In this document: positions 36,721 to 45,285 of the stretch, piece by piece
Layout of the letters: every line of letters begins with the position of its first letter
Position numbering within the stretch: position 1 is the stretch's first letter
Assembly (NCBI RefSeq): GCF_003858635.1
Contig: NZ_RQJO01000011.1
Span: forward strand, 439,739-503,738
Length of the DNA stretch: 64,000 nucleotides
From: Larkinella rosea
GTDB taxonomy: Bacteria > Bacteroidota > Bacteroidia > Cytophagales > Spirosomataceae
Direction: 5' to 3'
Notes under the pieces: model-generated
Database searches by the model: none
What the model was told of the DNA's origin: nothing
What the model saw: only the letters and a program-made list of their open reading frames with translations
Program-made: the position numbers and the translations under genes

Positions 36721-37131
36721 TTAAGGATGTGCGTCGACCCAAACCTGGCCGTCTTCGAAAATCTCTTTTTTCCAGATCGGAACCTGCTGCTTGAGCGTGT
36801 CGATGATGTAACGGCAGGCATCGAAGGCGTCGGCGCGGTGGGGAGTGGCCACGGCAATCAAAACCGCTATGTCACCGATCGCCAGATTTCCCTTGCGGTG
36901 AATGATCGCGTATTTCCGGACGTCCCAGCGTTGGCCGGCTTCGTCGGCAATTTCCTGCATTTTAGCTAATGCCATCCGGTCGTAGGCTTCGTATTCCAGC
37001 CGTTCGACGGGGCGGTTTTGCGTATTGTCGCGAACCGTACCGAAAAAAAACGTAATGGCCCCGGCCGCATCCGTCGAAACGTGTTGATAGGCCGCGTTCA
37101 TGTCGATAGGCTCAGTCGTAATGGAAACCAT
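36721..37131 (-). CDS. moaE: Molybdopterin synthase catalytic subunit MoaE
   Basis: 136 residues. 'GAITFFFGTVRD' (~24-35), 'LEYEAYDRMALAKMQEIADE' (~45-65), 'HRKGNLAIGDIAVLIAVATP' (~78-97) and 'VPIWKKEIFEDG' (~118-129, with the catalytic Lys). With MoaD it inserts two sulfurs into precursor Z to form molybdopterin. It is the last gene of the long minus-strand cluster that begins with the FhaA-like gene, separated from moaD by a 108-bp hairpin-bearing gap. No other moa/mog genes are in the window. Confidence 0.95.
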   Translation of the reverse strand: MVSITTEPIDMNAAYQHVSTDAAGAITFFFGTVRDNTQNRPVERLEYEAYDRMALAKMQEIADEAGQRWDVRKYAIIHRKGNLAIGDIAVLIAVATPHRADAFDACRYIIDTLKQQVPIWKKEIFEDGQVWVDAHP

Positions 37132-37137
37132 GCGTTT

Positions 37138-37234
37138 GGAATGATGGGTTATGAATGATGGATTATGAATAGGAGCGGTTTTTTAATTCATCGTTGATCA
37201 CCGCGCGGGCGGCCCCGTCATAACGCATCATTCC
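37138..37234. repeat. Intergenic hairpin between moaD and moaE
   Basis: Arms 37138-37154 (GGAATGATGGGTTATGA) and 37218-37234 (TCATAACGCATCATTCC) pair at 16 of 17 positions. A further ATGAATGATGGATTATGAAT copy lies inside the loop. Confidence 0.85.
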
Positions 37235-37239
37235 GGATT

Positions 37240-37488
37240 TTATCCTCCGCTGACCGGCGGAATCAGGGCAATTTCGTCGTTGGGGTGCAGGGGCTGGTTT
37301 AATTCGGCGTATTCGCCGTTGACGGCCACCAGCAGCGACCGAAGGCCGGTCAACGCGGGATATTGTTCTTTAAGATTCGACAATAATTCGCCCACCTGAC
37401 CGGTTTTGGGCAGGTCGAGCGTCAGGGCCGAGGTGCCGACGATCTCGCGGGTGATGCCAAAAAGTTGAACAGAAACTCGATTGCTCAT
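37240..37488 (-). CDS. moaD: Molybdopterin synthase sulfur-carrier subunit MoaD
   Basis: 82 residues from ATG 37488; a TTG at 37494 would overlap the FHA gene by 4 bases. Ubiquitin-like fold ending in the diagnostic Gly-Gly tail ('IPPVSGG'), which is activated as a thiocarboxylate. 'LRSLLVAVNGEYAELNQPLH' is typical of MoaD. It starts 2 bp after the FHA gene stop, so it is very probably translated from the same mRNA as the FHA/kinase cluster. Confidence 0.93.
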   Translation of the reverse strand: MSNRVSVQLFGITREIVGTSALTLDLPKTGQVGELLSNLKEQYPALTGLRSLLVAVNGEYAELNQPLHPNDEIALIPPVSGG

Positions 37489-37490
37489 GC

Positions 37491-38390
37491 TCAAAGATAC
37501 GAAAACAACAAAACAACTTCACCACCCAACTCAATTTGGTCGCCATCCCGAAGCGGGTAACCCATTCCGGCAATGTCGGCTCGTTCGATGGTGTTGTCCG
37601 GGTGCATGATTTTCGTTTTGTTGCCGCTGGCGGGCAGCCCGCCCGAATCGACCAGCAGTGCATACTGTCGCTGGGGAGCATTGTATTGAATTGTTGCGTG
37701 CGCCCGGCTAACCGCCCCGTTTCCCGCTCCTTTGATCGGATCGAAACCGGCATCTTCGTCGTTCAGAATCACAATGTCGTTGGTTCGTACCCGGCCCGAG
37801 GTGGTTTGGGCCGTATGGCCGCGACCAATGCAAAACGTCGTTTTCTGGACCGAATTGAGTACATACTCGGCTTGCTCCGTTTGTCCGACCAGCGCCACAA
37901 CCCGGGCCAGCAGCGGGACGGCACCGGTTTTTGAATGGTCCAGTACCAGTAGCCCCAGGTTTCCTTCCCGGTAGGTACTGGCTGGCAATTCATCCGTAAA
38001 AAAGGCGTATTCAAACTGCCAGTTTTTGGGTAGAACAATGTAATTGTCGGCCAGTTGCCGGTTTAATTCCTGTTGAAATTTCCCCGGCTGACTGGCCCAC
38101 AAGACGACCCGGTACAATTCTTCGTCTTCCGGCGTCGGACAAAGAATCGCGAGTTTAAGGCCGATCGGAGCGGTTTCCGGTTCATTTTGATACGCCCGTA
38201 GTTTATTGATGATAAACCGGAGGAGCTGATCCCGGCGCGGGGCAGCAGGAGGGGGGCCGGATCGAACCGGTTTTGGCGCCGTCTGCGTTGATTCGACGCG
38301 CCTGATTTCGGGGGCCGGCGCAGCCACTGCGGCTGGTGGTTCCGCCGGTGTAAACCCGAATAGTTTCTTCACATTTTCCAGAAAGCTCAT
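37491..38390 (-). CDS. FHA-domain phosphothreonine-binding protein
   Basis: 299 residues, no signal or membrane segment. A Pro/Ala-rich linker (~15-50) and an N-terminal alpha/beta region (~52-180) precede a C-terminal FHA domain: 'CIGRGHTAQ' (G-R, ~187), a long insertion, then 'GAVSRAHATIQYN' (S-x-x-H and N, ~226-238) and 'LRDGDQIELGG' (~280). FHA domains bind phosphothreonine, here plausibly on the adjacent kinases or the cell-wall synthase. Lies 20 bp after the SEDS-PBP fusion gene. By position and content it parallels FhaB/FipA of actinobacterial clusters. Confidence 0.85.
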   Translation of the reverse strand: MSFLENVKKLFGFTPAEPPAAVAAPAPEIRRVESTQTAPKPVRSGPPPAAPRRDQLLRFIINKLRAYQNEPETAPIGLKLAILCPTPEDEELYRVVLWASQPGKFQQELNRQLADNYIVLPKNWQFEYAFFTDELPASTYREGNLGLLVLDHSKTGAVPLLARVVALVGQTEQAEYVLNSVQKTTFCIGRGHTAQTTSGRVRTNDIVILNDEDAGFDPIKGAGNGAVSRAHATIQYNAPQRQYALLVDSGGLPASGNKTKIMHPDNTIERADIAGMGYPLRDGDQIELGGEVVLLFSYL

Positions 38391-38410
38391 AAATAATGTC
38401 GGTTTGCGGG

Positions 38411-41400
38411 TTAAAAGCTACCCAAATATCGGCGTTGTTTTAAGATGGGAGCCACGACAGTATTCGCCAGATTGACAGCATCCGCCGAGGATTCACCCAA
38501 TTCGATGCGCACGGTTACGACGGTATTTGACCGGCCATCGGGCGTTGGAGCGAAAAATACGTACCAGCCGTCGTTTTCCTGAACGCCCTGCACGATCCGT
38601 TCGGGCGTACCGGTTTTTCCGGCCACCCGCGCAATGCTGATCTTGCTCCGTCCCGGCGGGTTCGACTGCTCGATCATGAATTCCTTCAATTGTTCCGCGT
38701 AATCCGGATTGCGGGCGATCGGTTTGCCGGTTCCGACCGATCGCGGTTTTCCGGCCTGGGACACCACGTAGCGCGAGGGTTGCAGGATGCCTTTATTGGC
38801 AATGGCTCCTGCCATTCGGGCCAGGGCTGCGGGCGTTGTGGACAATTGCCCCTGTCCCCAGGCCAGCCCCGAAAACTCACCGCGATACCGTCTCGGATAC
38901 TGCAAACTTTGGTAGAGTTTCCGACGAACCACAAACGAGGAGTCGCGCCAGTGCTTCCGAATCTGCTGGTCTTCCAGAGCCGTGTGCGTATCCGAAAACG
39001 AATAACCGCCAATGTAATCGACGTTCATGCCCGTCGCCAGATAAAGATCGGACAGTTCTTTGTCCAGCGCCTGATCGTTCGCCAGCCGGATGAAATACAC
39101 GTTACTCGACCGGACAATGGCCTTTCGCATGTCAACCGATTCGCCACAGGGTTCCGACTCCCGCGGCCCCCGGCGAATGATTTCCTGACACGAAATGGCA
39201 TACCGAATCGCCGAGGCCGATGAGCCCAGTTTGTTAAAAGCGGCCATTGCCGTCATAATTTTCGCCGTTGAGCCGGGGGCCGTCGGGAAGGTCATGCCCA
39301 GATCCCGTTCGGTCACCAGGTAGGGCAATTGCAGCCGCTCCCGGTCCGATAACAACATGGCTTCCGGGGTTTTCAGATTGGGCAGGGGATGGATGGCTGA
39401 TGCCAGAACATCGCCCGAAGCCGCATCCAGCACCACTACCGAAAGGCGTTTGTCCCGGTATTGCGATTGTGCCAGCGATTGCTGCAAAGCCACTTGCAAA
39501 CCGGCGTCGACGCTCAGCGACAGATCGCGGTTTTTCGCTTTTCGCTCGGCGACTTCGCGGCTGTCGATGCCCGCCCGCAACGCCGGTGCCAGTTCCCGGT
39601 AATCATAAACCGACAGCGTACGGGTTTGTTGCACCGTCGGGCTAAAGCGATCGGCCCGGTAGTTGGTGGCAACAAGCTCGGTTTTGCGGGGGCGGCTGTT
39701 AAAACCGCGCAACTCGCTGAAGTGCGTAGCCTCAGCATAATACCCGTTGCTTTGTCCCCAGAACAATTGCGTGTTCAAATCGCCCGTCCAGAAAAACAGG
39801 TGTTCGCCGAAGGGATAATAGCGTTGCAATCGCTTCTGAGCAATCTTTTTCACCTGATCCGACTCCAAACCGCTTTGCTTCAGTCGTGCTAATTGCTCCG
39901 TAACCCGTTCCGGCGAACTCGTAGCCAGCACCAGGCCCTTTCGGTCGTAAATTGTGCCCGAAGCCAGCACCCGCGTCAGCCGCTCGATCCGGGGATTGTA
40001 GCTGTAAATGGGGTCGCCGGTGCGGGTGATGACCCGGGCGGGCCGCACAATGTAGTCGTTCCCACGCCAGCCCACAATCGGAATTAACCGACCAATCAAA
40101 ACCGCTACGCCGATCAGAAAACCCGCAATACCGGCCATCAGCACGGCGTCGTAGTTTTTTTCGAGGTATTCGCGTTGCTCGACCTGTCCCGGCCGGTGTG
40201 CCACACTGAACACGACACCCATCGCCATGAGGTTGATGATGAGCGAAATCTTGCCGTAACTCAGAAACGGCACGCTAATGCCCGTGAGCGGCAGCAAACC
40301 GATGGAACCACTGGCGATAATGAGAAATTGAACACCCGTCGCGATGGCAATACCGGCCACCAGAAAAAAACTGAACGGCTGACCCGCCCGCCGGGCGTGT
40401 AAAAACGTCCGATGGAGCAGAATGCCCATGAGCAGAAAAACCGCAATGACGCCCAGGCCGCCCAACTCTTCGCCGACACTGGGCAGAATCATATCGGTAT
40501 GGGCGGCTGGCATGGCATTCGCAAAACCCTTTCCCAGACCCTGCCCCGTCCAGCCGCCCGACGCCAGCGTCCAGAAACTATGCGCCAGGTGATCACCGCC
40601 GTAGACATCGTTGTTCCACGGGCTCAGCCAGATCGCTTTGCGGTCGGCCAGGCGGTTTCCGACAAAAGGCAATTGATCGCCAAATGTAAATATAGCGATC
40701 ACCATCAGGAGCAAAACCGGTGCTTCCGTCAGTAATGCGGCCCAACCCAATGCGGTTTTGGAACGAGCCTCGCCCCGCCAGAACATATAGCCGATCAGAG
40801 TAATGAAGCCAAGAACCGTTGCCAGCCAGCCGGGCAGCAGCCACAAGGCGATCCCATAGCCAAGACCTGTTGCGAGCGTGAGCGACAGGTTTCCCCGGGC
40901 AATGCTATAGAACAATAAAAACGTGAAACAAACGACTAGCGCCGGGCCCATATCGCCCAGCAACAGGTACAGCAGCATGAGTAAACCGGCCCCGGCCAGC
41001 GCCCCGAAACTCACCGCGAACCGCCACCGTAAATCGGGCAGTTGGCGAATTTTCTGCTCGTTGGCGGCAAAAAAACCGGCAAAGAAAACCAGCAAGAGGT
41101 ACTTGGTGATTTCACTCGGCTGGAACGTCAATCCCAAAACCGACAGGTTGACCCGGACGCCACTGCCTTCCGGCCCCGAACCAATAAACAATGTCAAGGT
41201 AGCAAGACCCAGGGCAAGCACCAGCCAGGTCCAGCCCGATAAACGCACGGAAGAGCGGTTGTAAAACGCAAAGAGCGCGTCGAACCGCCAGTCGGCGTAA
41301 AACCGGCCGATGTTGAGCTGCGATATAATCAGCAAACCGAACAGGCCAGCCGCCACGCCCTGCAGCGTCTGCCAGGCAAAAAGCGTATCCTGCAACGGGT

Positions 41401-42394
41401 CCTGAATGGCCAACAGCGTCAGCACGGAAATCCCCGTTAACAGCATGAGGACCGGCAAAAGCAGCGGATCGGCGTAAAACCGCCGAACGGACCAGATACT
41501 ATGCACAGCCCAGAAAGCACCAATAAATAGCGTGATGATAATCCAGAATTGTACGGTAAAAGCCGTTGGCGTGCGGACAATAAACGCATGATCGGACTTC
41601 AGTTGGCTATAAACGACGGAGCCGATGAGCCGGATCTGGTGCGGGCGGGCCGTAAAGGTAAACGATTGATTACGGGTCAATTGGCTCGTCCCCCGGCGGC
41701 TGCCAAACTCGAAACCGGGTTTGAGCGCAACCACACTATAGCCTGCATTCGCTGTCAAACCCGTAAAGGAAAACCGCCCGTCGGGATCGGTTCGGGCGTA
41801 CGAAAACCGGTCGGGCAGCGTATCCGGCTGAGCGGTGGCGGGGTGACTTTTGAGCTGGACCAATACACGGGCCATCGGTTGATCCTTCTCTGCGTGCGTA
41901 ACCCGCCCCGAAATGCTGGCTGATCCGTTGCCCGCGCCGACAATGGCCGGATACGGTTTTGGATCGTTGAGTTCGCGGATATACAAGACCGAGTCGAACC
42001 CCATTTGCTGGCGGGAGAGTTGCAGGCGATTTTGAAAGTCGGCCCCACCAATCCGGCTGCGCCAGGCAACGGGTGCCTGAATGGAAAATAACCGCTTGTT
42101 AATGGCTCCCAGGTTATCGGGCGACCCATTTTGACCCAGCTTGTGCGCTAACGAATCGGCCACCAGGGTGCGATCCGCGGGATCGCTGTAGTAATTGCCG
42201 CTGTCGAGTAAACGCTGGATCGCGGCTGGTTTCAAACCGGGCTGTAACGGGACGGCCTGTCCGTTAACGAGGGCTTGTTTCGCCAGATTCAGCGCGGGAG
42301 ACAGGTTGATGTACAGACGTATAGCCAACAGGAGCAATAAGACCGATGCACCCAATAAATACAAACGACCCGACGATACCGAAGGAACTTTCAT
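38411..42394 (-). CDS. SEDS (RodA/FtsW) peptidoglycan polymerase fused to a class B penicillin-binding transpeptidase
   Basis: 1,327 residues without interruption. Order: helix ~11-28; extracytoplasmic region with an Ig/carboxypeptidase-regulatory-like domain ('ISGRVTHAEKDQPMARVLVQ', ~160-250); SEDS multi-helix domain ~281-730 with 'FQPSEITKYLLLVFFAGF' (~424), 'GDMGPALVV' and the family motif 'HTDMILPSVGEELGGLG' (~630); another helix ~750-770; then a transpeptidase domain with S-T-A-K (Ser ~1042), S-S-N (~1096) and K-T-G (~1260). SEDS proteins polymerise lipid II glycan and class B PBPs cross-link it, normally as two interacting proteins; here one chain carries both. It follows two kinase genes and precedes an FHA gene. 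Confidence 0.93.
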   Translation of the reverse strand: MKVPSVSSGRLYLLGASVLLLLLAIRLYINLSPALNLAKQALVNGQAVPLQPGLKPAAIQRLLDSGNYYSDPADRTLVADSLAHKLGQNGSPDNLGAINKRLFSIQAPVAWRSRIGGADFQNRLQLSRQQMGFDSVLYIRELNDPKPYPAIVGAGNGSASISGRVTHAEKDQPMARVLVQLKSHPATAQPDTLPDRFSYARTDPDGRFSFTGLTANAGYSVVALKPGFEFGSRRGTSQLTRNQSFTFTARPHQIRLIGSVVYSQLKSDHAFIVRTPTAFTVQFWIIITLFIGAFWAVHSIWSVRRFYADPLLLPVLMLLTGISVLTLLAIQDPLQDTLFAWQTLQGVAAGLFGLLIISQLNIGRFYADWRFDALFAFYNRSSVRLSGWTWLVLALGLATLTLFIGSGPEGSGVRVNLSVLGLTFQPSEITKYLLLVFFAGFFAANEQKIRQLPDLRWRFAVSFGALAGAGLLMLLYLLLGDMGPALVVCFTFLLFYSIARGNLSLTLATGLGYGIALWLLPGWLATVLGFITLIGYMFWRGEARSKTALGWAALLTEAPVLLLMVIAIFTFGDQLPFVGNRLADRKAIWLSPWNNDVYGGDHLAHSFWTLASGGWTGQGLGKGFANAMPAAHTDMILPSVGEELGGLGVIAVFLLMGILLHRTFLHARRAGQPFSFFLVAGIAIATGVQFLIIASGSIGLLPLTGISVPFLSYGKISLIINLMAMGVVFSVAHRPGQVEQREYLEKNYDAVLMAGIAGFLIGVAVLIGRLIPIVGWRGNDYIVRPARVITRTGDPIYSYNPRIERLTRVLASGTIYDRKGLVLATSSPERVTEQLARLKQSGLESDQVKKIAQKRLQRYYPFGEHLFFWTGDLNTQLFWGQSNGYYAEATHFSELRGFNSRPRKTELVATNYRADRFSPTVQQTRTLSVYDYRELAPALRAGIDSREVAERKAKNRDLSLSVDAGLQVALQQSLAQSQYRDKRLSVVVLDAASGDVLASAIHPLPNLKTPEAMLLSDRERLQLPYLVTERDLGMTFPTAPGSTAKIMTAMAAFNKLGSSASAIRYAISCQEIIRRGPRESEPCGESVDMRKAIVRSSNVYFIRLANDQALDKELSDLYLATGMNVDYIGGYSFSDTHTALEDQQIRKHWRDSSFVVRRKLYQSLQYPRRYRGEFSGLAWGQGQLSTTPAALARMAGAIANKGILQPSRYVVSQAGKPRSVGTGKPIARNPDYAEQLKEFMIEQSNPPGRSKISIARVAGKTGTPERIVQGVQENDGWYVFFAPTPDGRSNTVVTVRIELGESSADAVNLANTVVAPILKQRRYLGSF

Positions 42395-42410
42395 GCAAAT
42401 GTGTTGAGAA

Positions 42411-43697
42411 TTAATTACCCGTCTTCGTTGAATCGGGGGCGGTTTTGGTTGAATCCGGGGGCGATTCCGGCGCGGTGGGAGCGCTGGGTTCGGCCGTGGT
42501 TGCCGGGCTGTTGTACAGTTGGGTTGAATCGATTACGCTTTCAACGGGTTCGTCCGACGAGGAGGTGGCAGTGTCTTCTTCCATTTGTTCCCTTGCCGAC
42601 GAGTCCGTTACCATCGTCGTCGAGTCTGGCGAAATAACCGTTTCGTTCCTGTCTTTCTTTCCTTCGTACGTATAAAAAACCGCTAAACCAATCAGAATAA
42701 CAACCAGAACGCCCAAACCAATTCCCCAGCCAGACAAGCTGCGGGCCGGTTCTTCTTCCGGTTCGGACAAATCCGGTTGTGGCAGTGGTTGGGGAGCGGC
42801 CATTGTGCGGGACACGACTGGCGGACGCAAACCGGTTGGTCGGCGGTTTTGCAACTGTTCCACATTCGCCTGACCGAACAGCAGCACCAGTTCGTTGACG
42901 TCGCTCAGCCGCTCGGCCGGGTTTTTGGTGAGCGTCCAGTCCAGAACGGTGCTGAGGCTGGGGGGCAGAAACTGGTCCGCTGGCAGAAAAACCGGTGGCG
43001 GTGGCGTCTGCAAAACTTCCCGCATAAACGTGGCAATACCGGTATTACCGGCCATCGAGAACGGCACCCGGCCCGACAGACATTCGTACAAAACGACGCC
43101 CAGCGAATAGTAATCCGTGGCTACATCCACACCCCGGGGATTGTCGAACTGCTCGGGGGAGGCATATTCGTACGTCATCAGCGATTGACCGGTCATGGTT
43201 TGCGTCTGTTCGCGCAACCGGGCCACGCCGAAGTCCGTCAACAGAAAATGCAGTTCGCCACTCGGCAAAGACCGAAATAGAATATTTTCCGGTTTGATGT
43301 CGCGGTGAATGATTCCGCGCGGATGAATCGCCTGAAAGGCTTCGGCCATTTGCAGGCCCAGCCGGATGACGGTCTGTATTTCCAGGTGCCCTTTTTCGGT
43401 CAGCAGCGTCCGTAAATTACCGCCCTCGATCCACTCCATAACGATAAAAGGCATGGGCATATCCAGTTGAACCTCCCGCACACTCACCACGTTCGGGTGG
43501 CGAATGTCGGTCATCAGCTGCGATTCGAGCCGAAACCGCCGGAGCGTTTCGGCGTCGGTATTGAGGGCGAAGTGTTTGATGGCCACCAGATCACCGCTTG
43601 CCAGGTGACGGGCTTTCAGCACACGGGCGTTCGAGCGGCCCAGTTCGCCGATAATTTCGTATCCCGGAAAATGCGTATTGACGCTGACGGTTGGCAT
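42411..43697 (-). CDS. Membrane serine/threonine protein kinase (second of the tandem pair)
   Basis: 428 residues. Kinase domain ~10-275: degenerate glycine loop 'ELGRSNARVLKA' (no G-x-G-x-x-G), Lys41 in 'AIKHF', catalytic 'HRDIKPEN' (Asp132), 'DFGVAR' (Asp155), 'YEYASPEQF' (activation-loop end). A juxtamembrane segment and one helix (~323-344) follow, then a ~85-residue Ser/Thr/Glu/Pro-rich extracytoplasmic tail without PASTA or other recognisable domain. Closely similar to the upstream kinase through the catalytic domain, so a tandem duplicate. 4 bp separate the two kinase genes and 16 bp separate this one from the SEDS-PBP gene. Confidence 0.95.
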   Translation of the reverse strand: MPTVSVNTHFPGYEIIGELGRSNARVLKARHLASGDLVAIKHFALNTDAETLRRFRLESQLMTDIRHPNVVSVREVQLDMPMPFIVMEWIEGGNLRTLLTEKGHLEIQTVIRLGLQMAEAFQAIHPRGIIHRDIKPENILFRSLPSGELHFLLTDFGVARLREQTQTMTGQSLMTYEYASPEQFDNPRGVDVATDYYSLGVVLYECLSGRVPFSMAGNTGIATFMREVLQTPPPPVFLPADQFLPPSLSTVLDWTLTKNPAERLSDVNELVLLFGQANVEQLQNRRPTGLRPPVVSRTMAAPQPLPQPDLSEPEEEPARSLSGWGIGLGVLVVILIGLAVFYTYEGKKDRNETVISPDSTTMVTDSSAREQMEEDTATSSSDEPVESVIDSTQLYNSPATTAEPSAPTAPESPPDSTKTAPDSTKTGN

Positions 43698-43701
43698 GGG
43701 T

Positions 43702-45285
43702 TCATTCGTTGGTTGTTGAGTCGATGGCGGCTGGTATCACGCGCATCAGGGAATCCAGATTTTTCGGCAAATCATATTTCAGAATTTTGCAACTGATCCG
43801 GGTTCCCCGGTCGCTGTCGGGAGCCGACCGAACGGGTGAGGAGTGGGGCGGAACGTTTATAAAGAAGATTTTCTCGGTTTTATACAGCCCGCCCTGATCT
43901 TTGAAATAACTGATCTGAACGGCCACCGCCGGAAACGGAAACGGGCTGGGGTTCTCTAATTGAATCCGGGCCTGTTTGATGCCGCCGAAGAAACCAACTT
44001 TTAAACCAAGCACGTCGACGCTCAGGGTTCTGCCCGCAGCGGCCACCTGTTCCCGGATCTGCTCACGCCGTTTGGCTTGTTTTGCGCGATAAAGATTCAT
44101 GGTATCCTCCTCAACAGCAGCGGTTTCTTCGTCCGTTTGCTGAGCCGGAGCAAGGGCGGCTGTGGTATCGTTGCGGGGCAGTACATTGGCGATGGGTTTC
44201 GGTATGGAACCGGTATTGGCATAATAGAGACCCGCGCCAACCGCCAGCACAACCAGTACGAGAACGGCCAGTACCCACGGTTTTCGCGATGGATTTGGCC
44301 GGGCCGGACTTGCCGGTTCTGGTTTTAAGGGGCCCGATTCGGGCCGAACGGCCTCGGGCACTTCGGGTTTGGGTCTGGTCTTACCCGAATCAATAACGCT
44401 GGCCGGTGGTGCAGTTTTGGAACTGGTTCGGTTCGTGCGCAGGAAGTTCAGCTCCGACTGCTTCAGTAACCATGTCAGCTCGTCCGGATCGTTCAGGCGC
44501 TCGCTGGCTTTCTTTTTTAACAAGCCTTCCAGCAATTCCCGAAACAGATCCAGCGTCGGATTTTCACTGGTCAACGTCAGGGCGGGGGGCGCTTCGGTCA
44601 GCACTTTGTTCATGAAGGTCACAATCCCTGATTGATCGTCGAGTGCAAACGGCACGCTGCCGTGCAGGCATTCGTACAAAACCACCCCCAGCGAATAGTA
44701 ATCCGTGGCCGGACCAACGCCCCTGGGGTCGTTAAACTGCTCGGGCGATGCATATTCGTACGTCATGAGCGATTGTCCCGTCAGCGTATTGGACTGTTCG
44801 TGCAGCCGGGCAATGCCGAAATCGGTCAGCAGAAAATGCAGTTCTCCGCTGGGCAGGGGGCGATACAGAATGTTTTCCGGTTTTACGTCGCGGTGCACGA
44901 TTCCCTGCGGGTGAATGGCCTTGAATGCACTTGCCATTTGCAGACCCAGCCGGATGGTGGTCGAAATGTCGATGCGGTTTTGACCGGCGATGAGTTGTTT
45001 CAGGCTGCCGCCTTCGATCAGTTCCATCACGATGTACGGTAGCTCGGCTTCCAGCTGCACCTCCCGAACCTTCACCACGTTGGGGTGGGCAATGCTGGTC
45101 ATAATGGACGATTCCCGCTGAAACCGGCGGAGGGTTTCGTCATCAGTATTGAGGGCGAAGTGTTTGATGGCCACCAGATCACCCGTAGCGAGGTGACGCG
45201 CCTTCAGAATGCGGGCGTTGCTACGCCCCAATTCACTCAGCACTTCGTAGCCCGGAAACCGTGTATCAAACCGGATGGTGGACAT
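43702..45285 (-). CDS. Membrane serine/threonine protein kinase (first of the tandem pair)
   Basis: 527 residues. Kinase domain ~10-275 with Lys41, 'HRDVKPEN' (Asp132) and 'DFGIAR' (Asp155); the glycine loop is again degenerate ('ELGRSNARILKA'). A Pro-rich linker leads to one helix (~337-355). The ~170-residue extracytoplasmic part has a charged helix ('YRAKQAKRREQIREQ', ~399-413) and a compact beta-rich domain (~420-505: 'LSVDVLGLKVGFFGG', 'PFPAVAVQISYFKD'), unlike PASTA repeats. Its start codon overlaps the phosphatase stop by one base (TAATG), implying coupled translation of kinase and phosphatase. Confidence 0.95.
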   Translation of the reverse strand: MSTIRFDTRFPGYEVLSELGRSNARILKARHLATGDLVAIKHFALNTDDETLRRFQRESSIMTSIAHPNVVKVREVQLEAELPYIVMELIEGGSLKQLIAGQNRIDISTTIRLGLQMASAFKAIHPQGIVHRDVKPENILYRPLPSGELHFLLTDFGIARLHEQSNTLTGQSLMTYEYASPEQFNDPRGVGPATDYYSLGVVLYECLHGSVPFALDDQSGIVTFMNKVLTEAPPALTLTSENPTLDLFRELLEGLLKKKASERLNDPDELTWLLKQSELNFLRTNRTSSKTAPPASVIDSGKTRPKPEVPEAVRPESGPLKPEPASPARPNPSRKPWVLAVLVLVVLAVGAGLYYANTGSIPKPIANVLPRNDTTAALAPAQQTDEETAAVEEDTMNLYRAKQAKRREQIREQVAAAGRTLSVDVLGLKVGFFGGIKQARIQLENPSPFPFPAVAVQISYFKDQGGLYKTEKIFFINVPPHSSPVRSAPDSDRGTRISCKILKYDLPKNLDSLMRVIPAAIDSTTNE

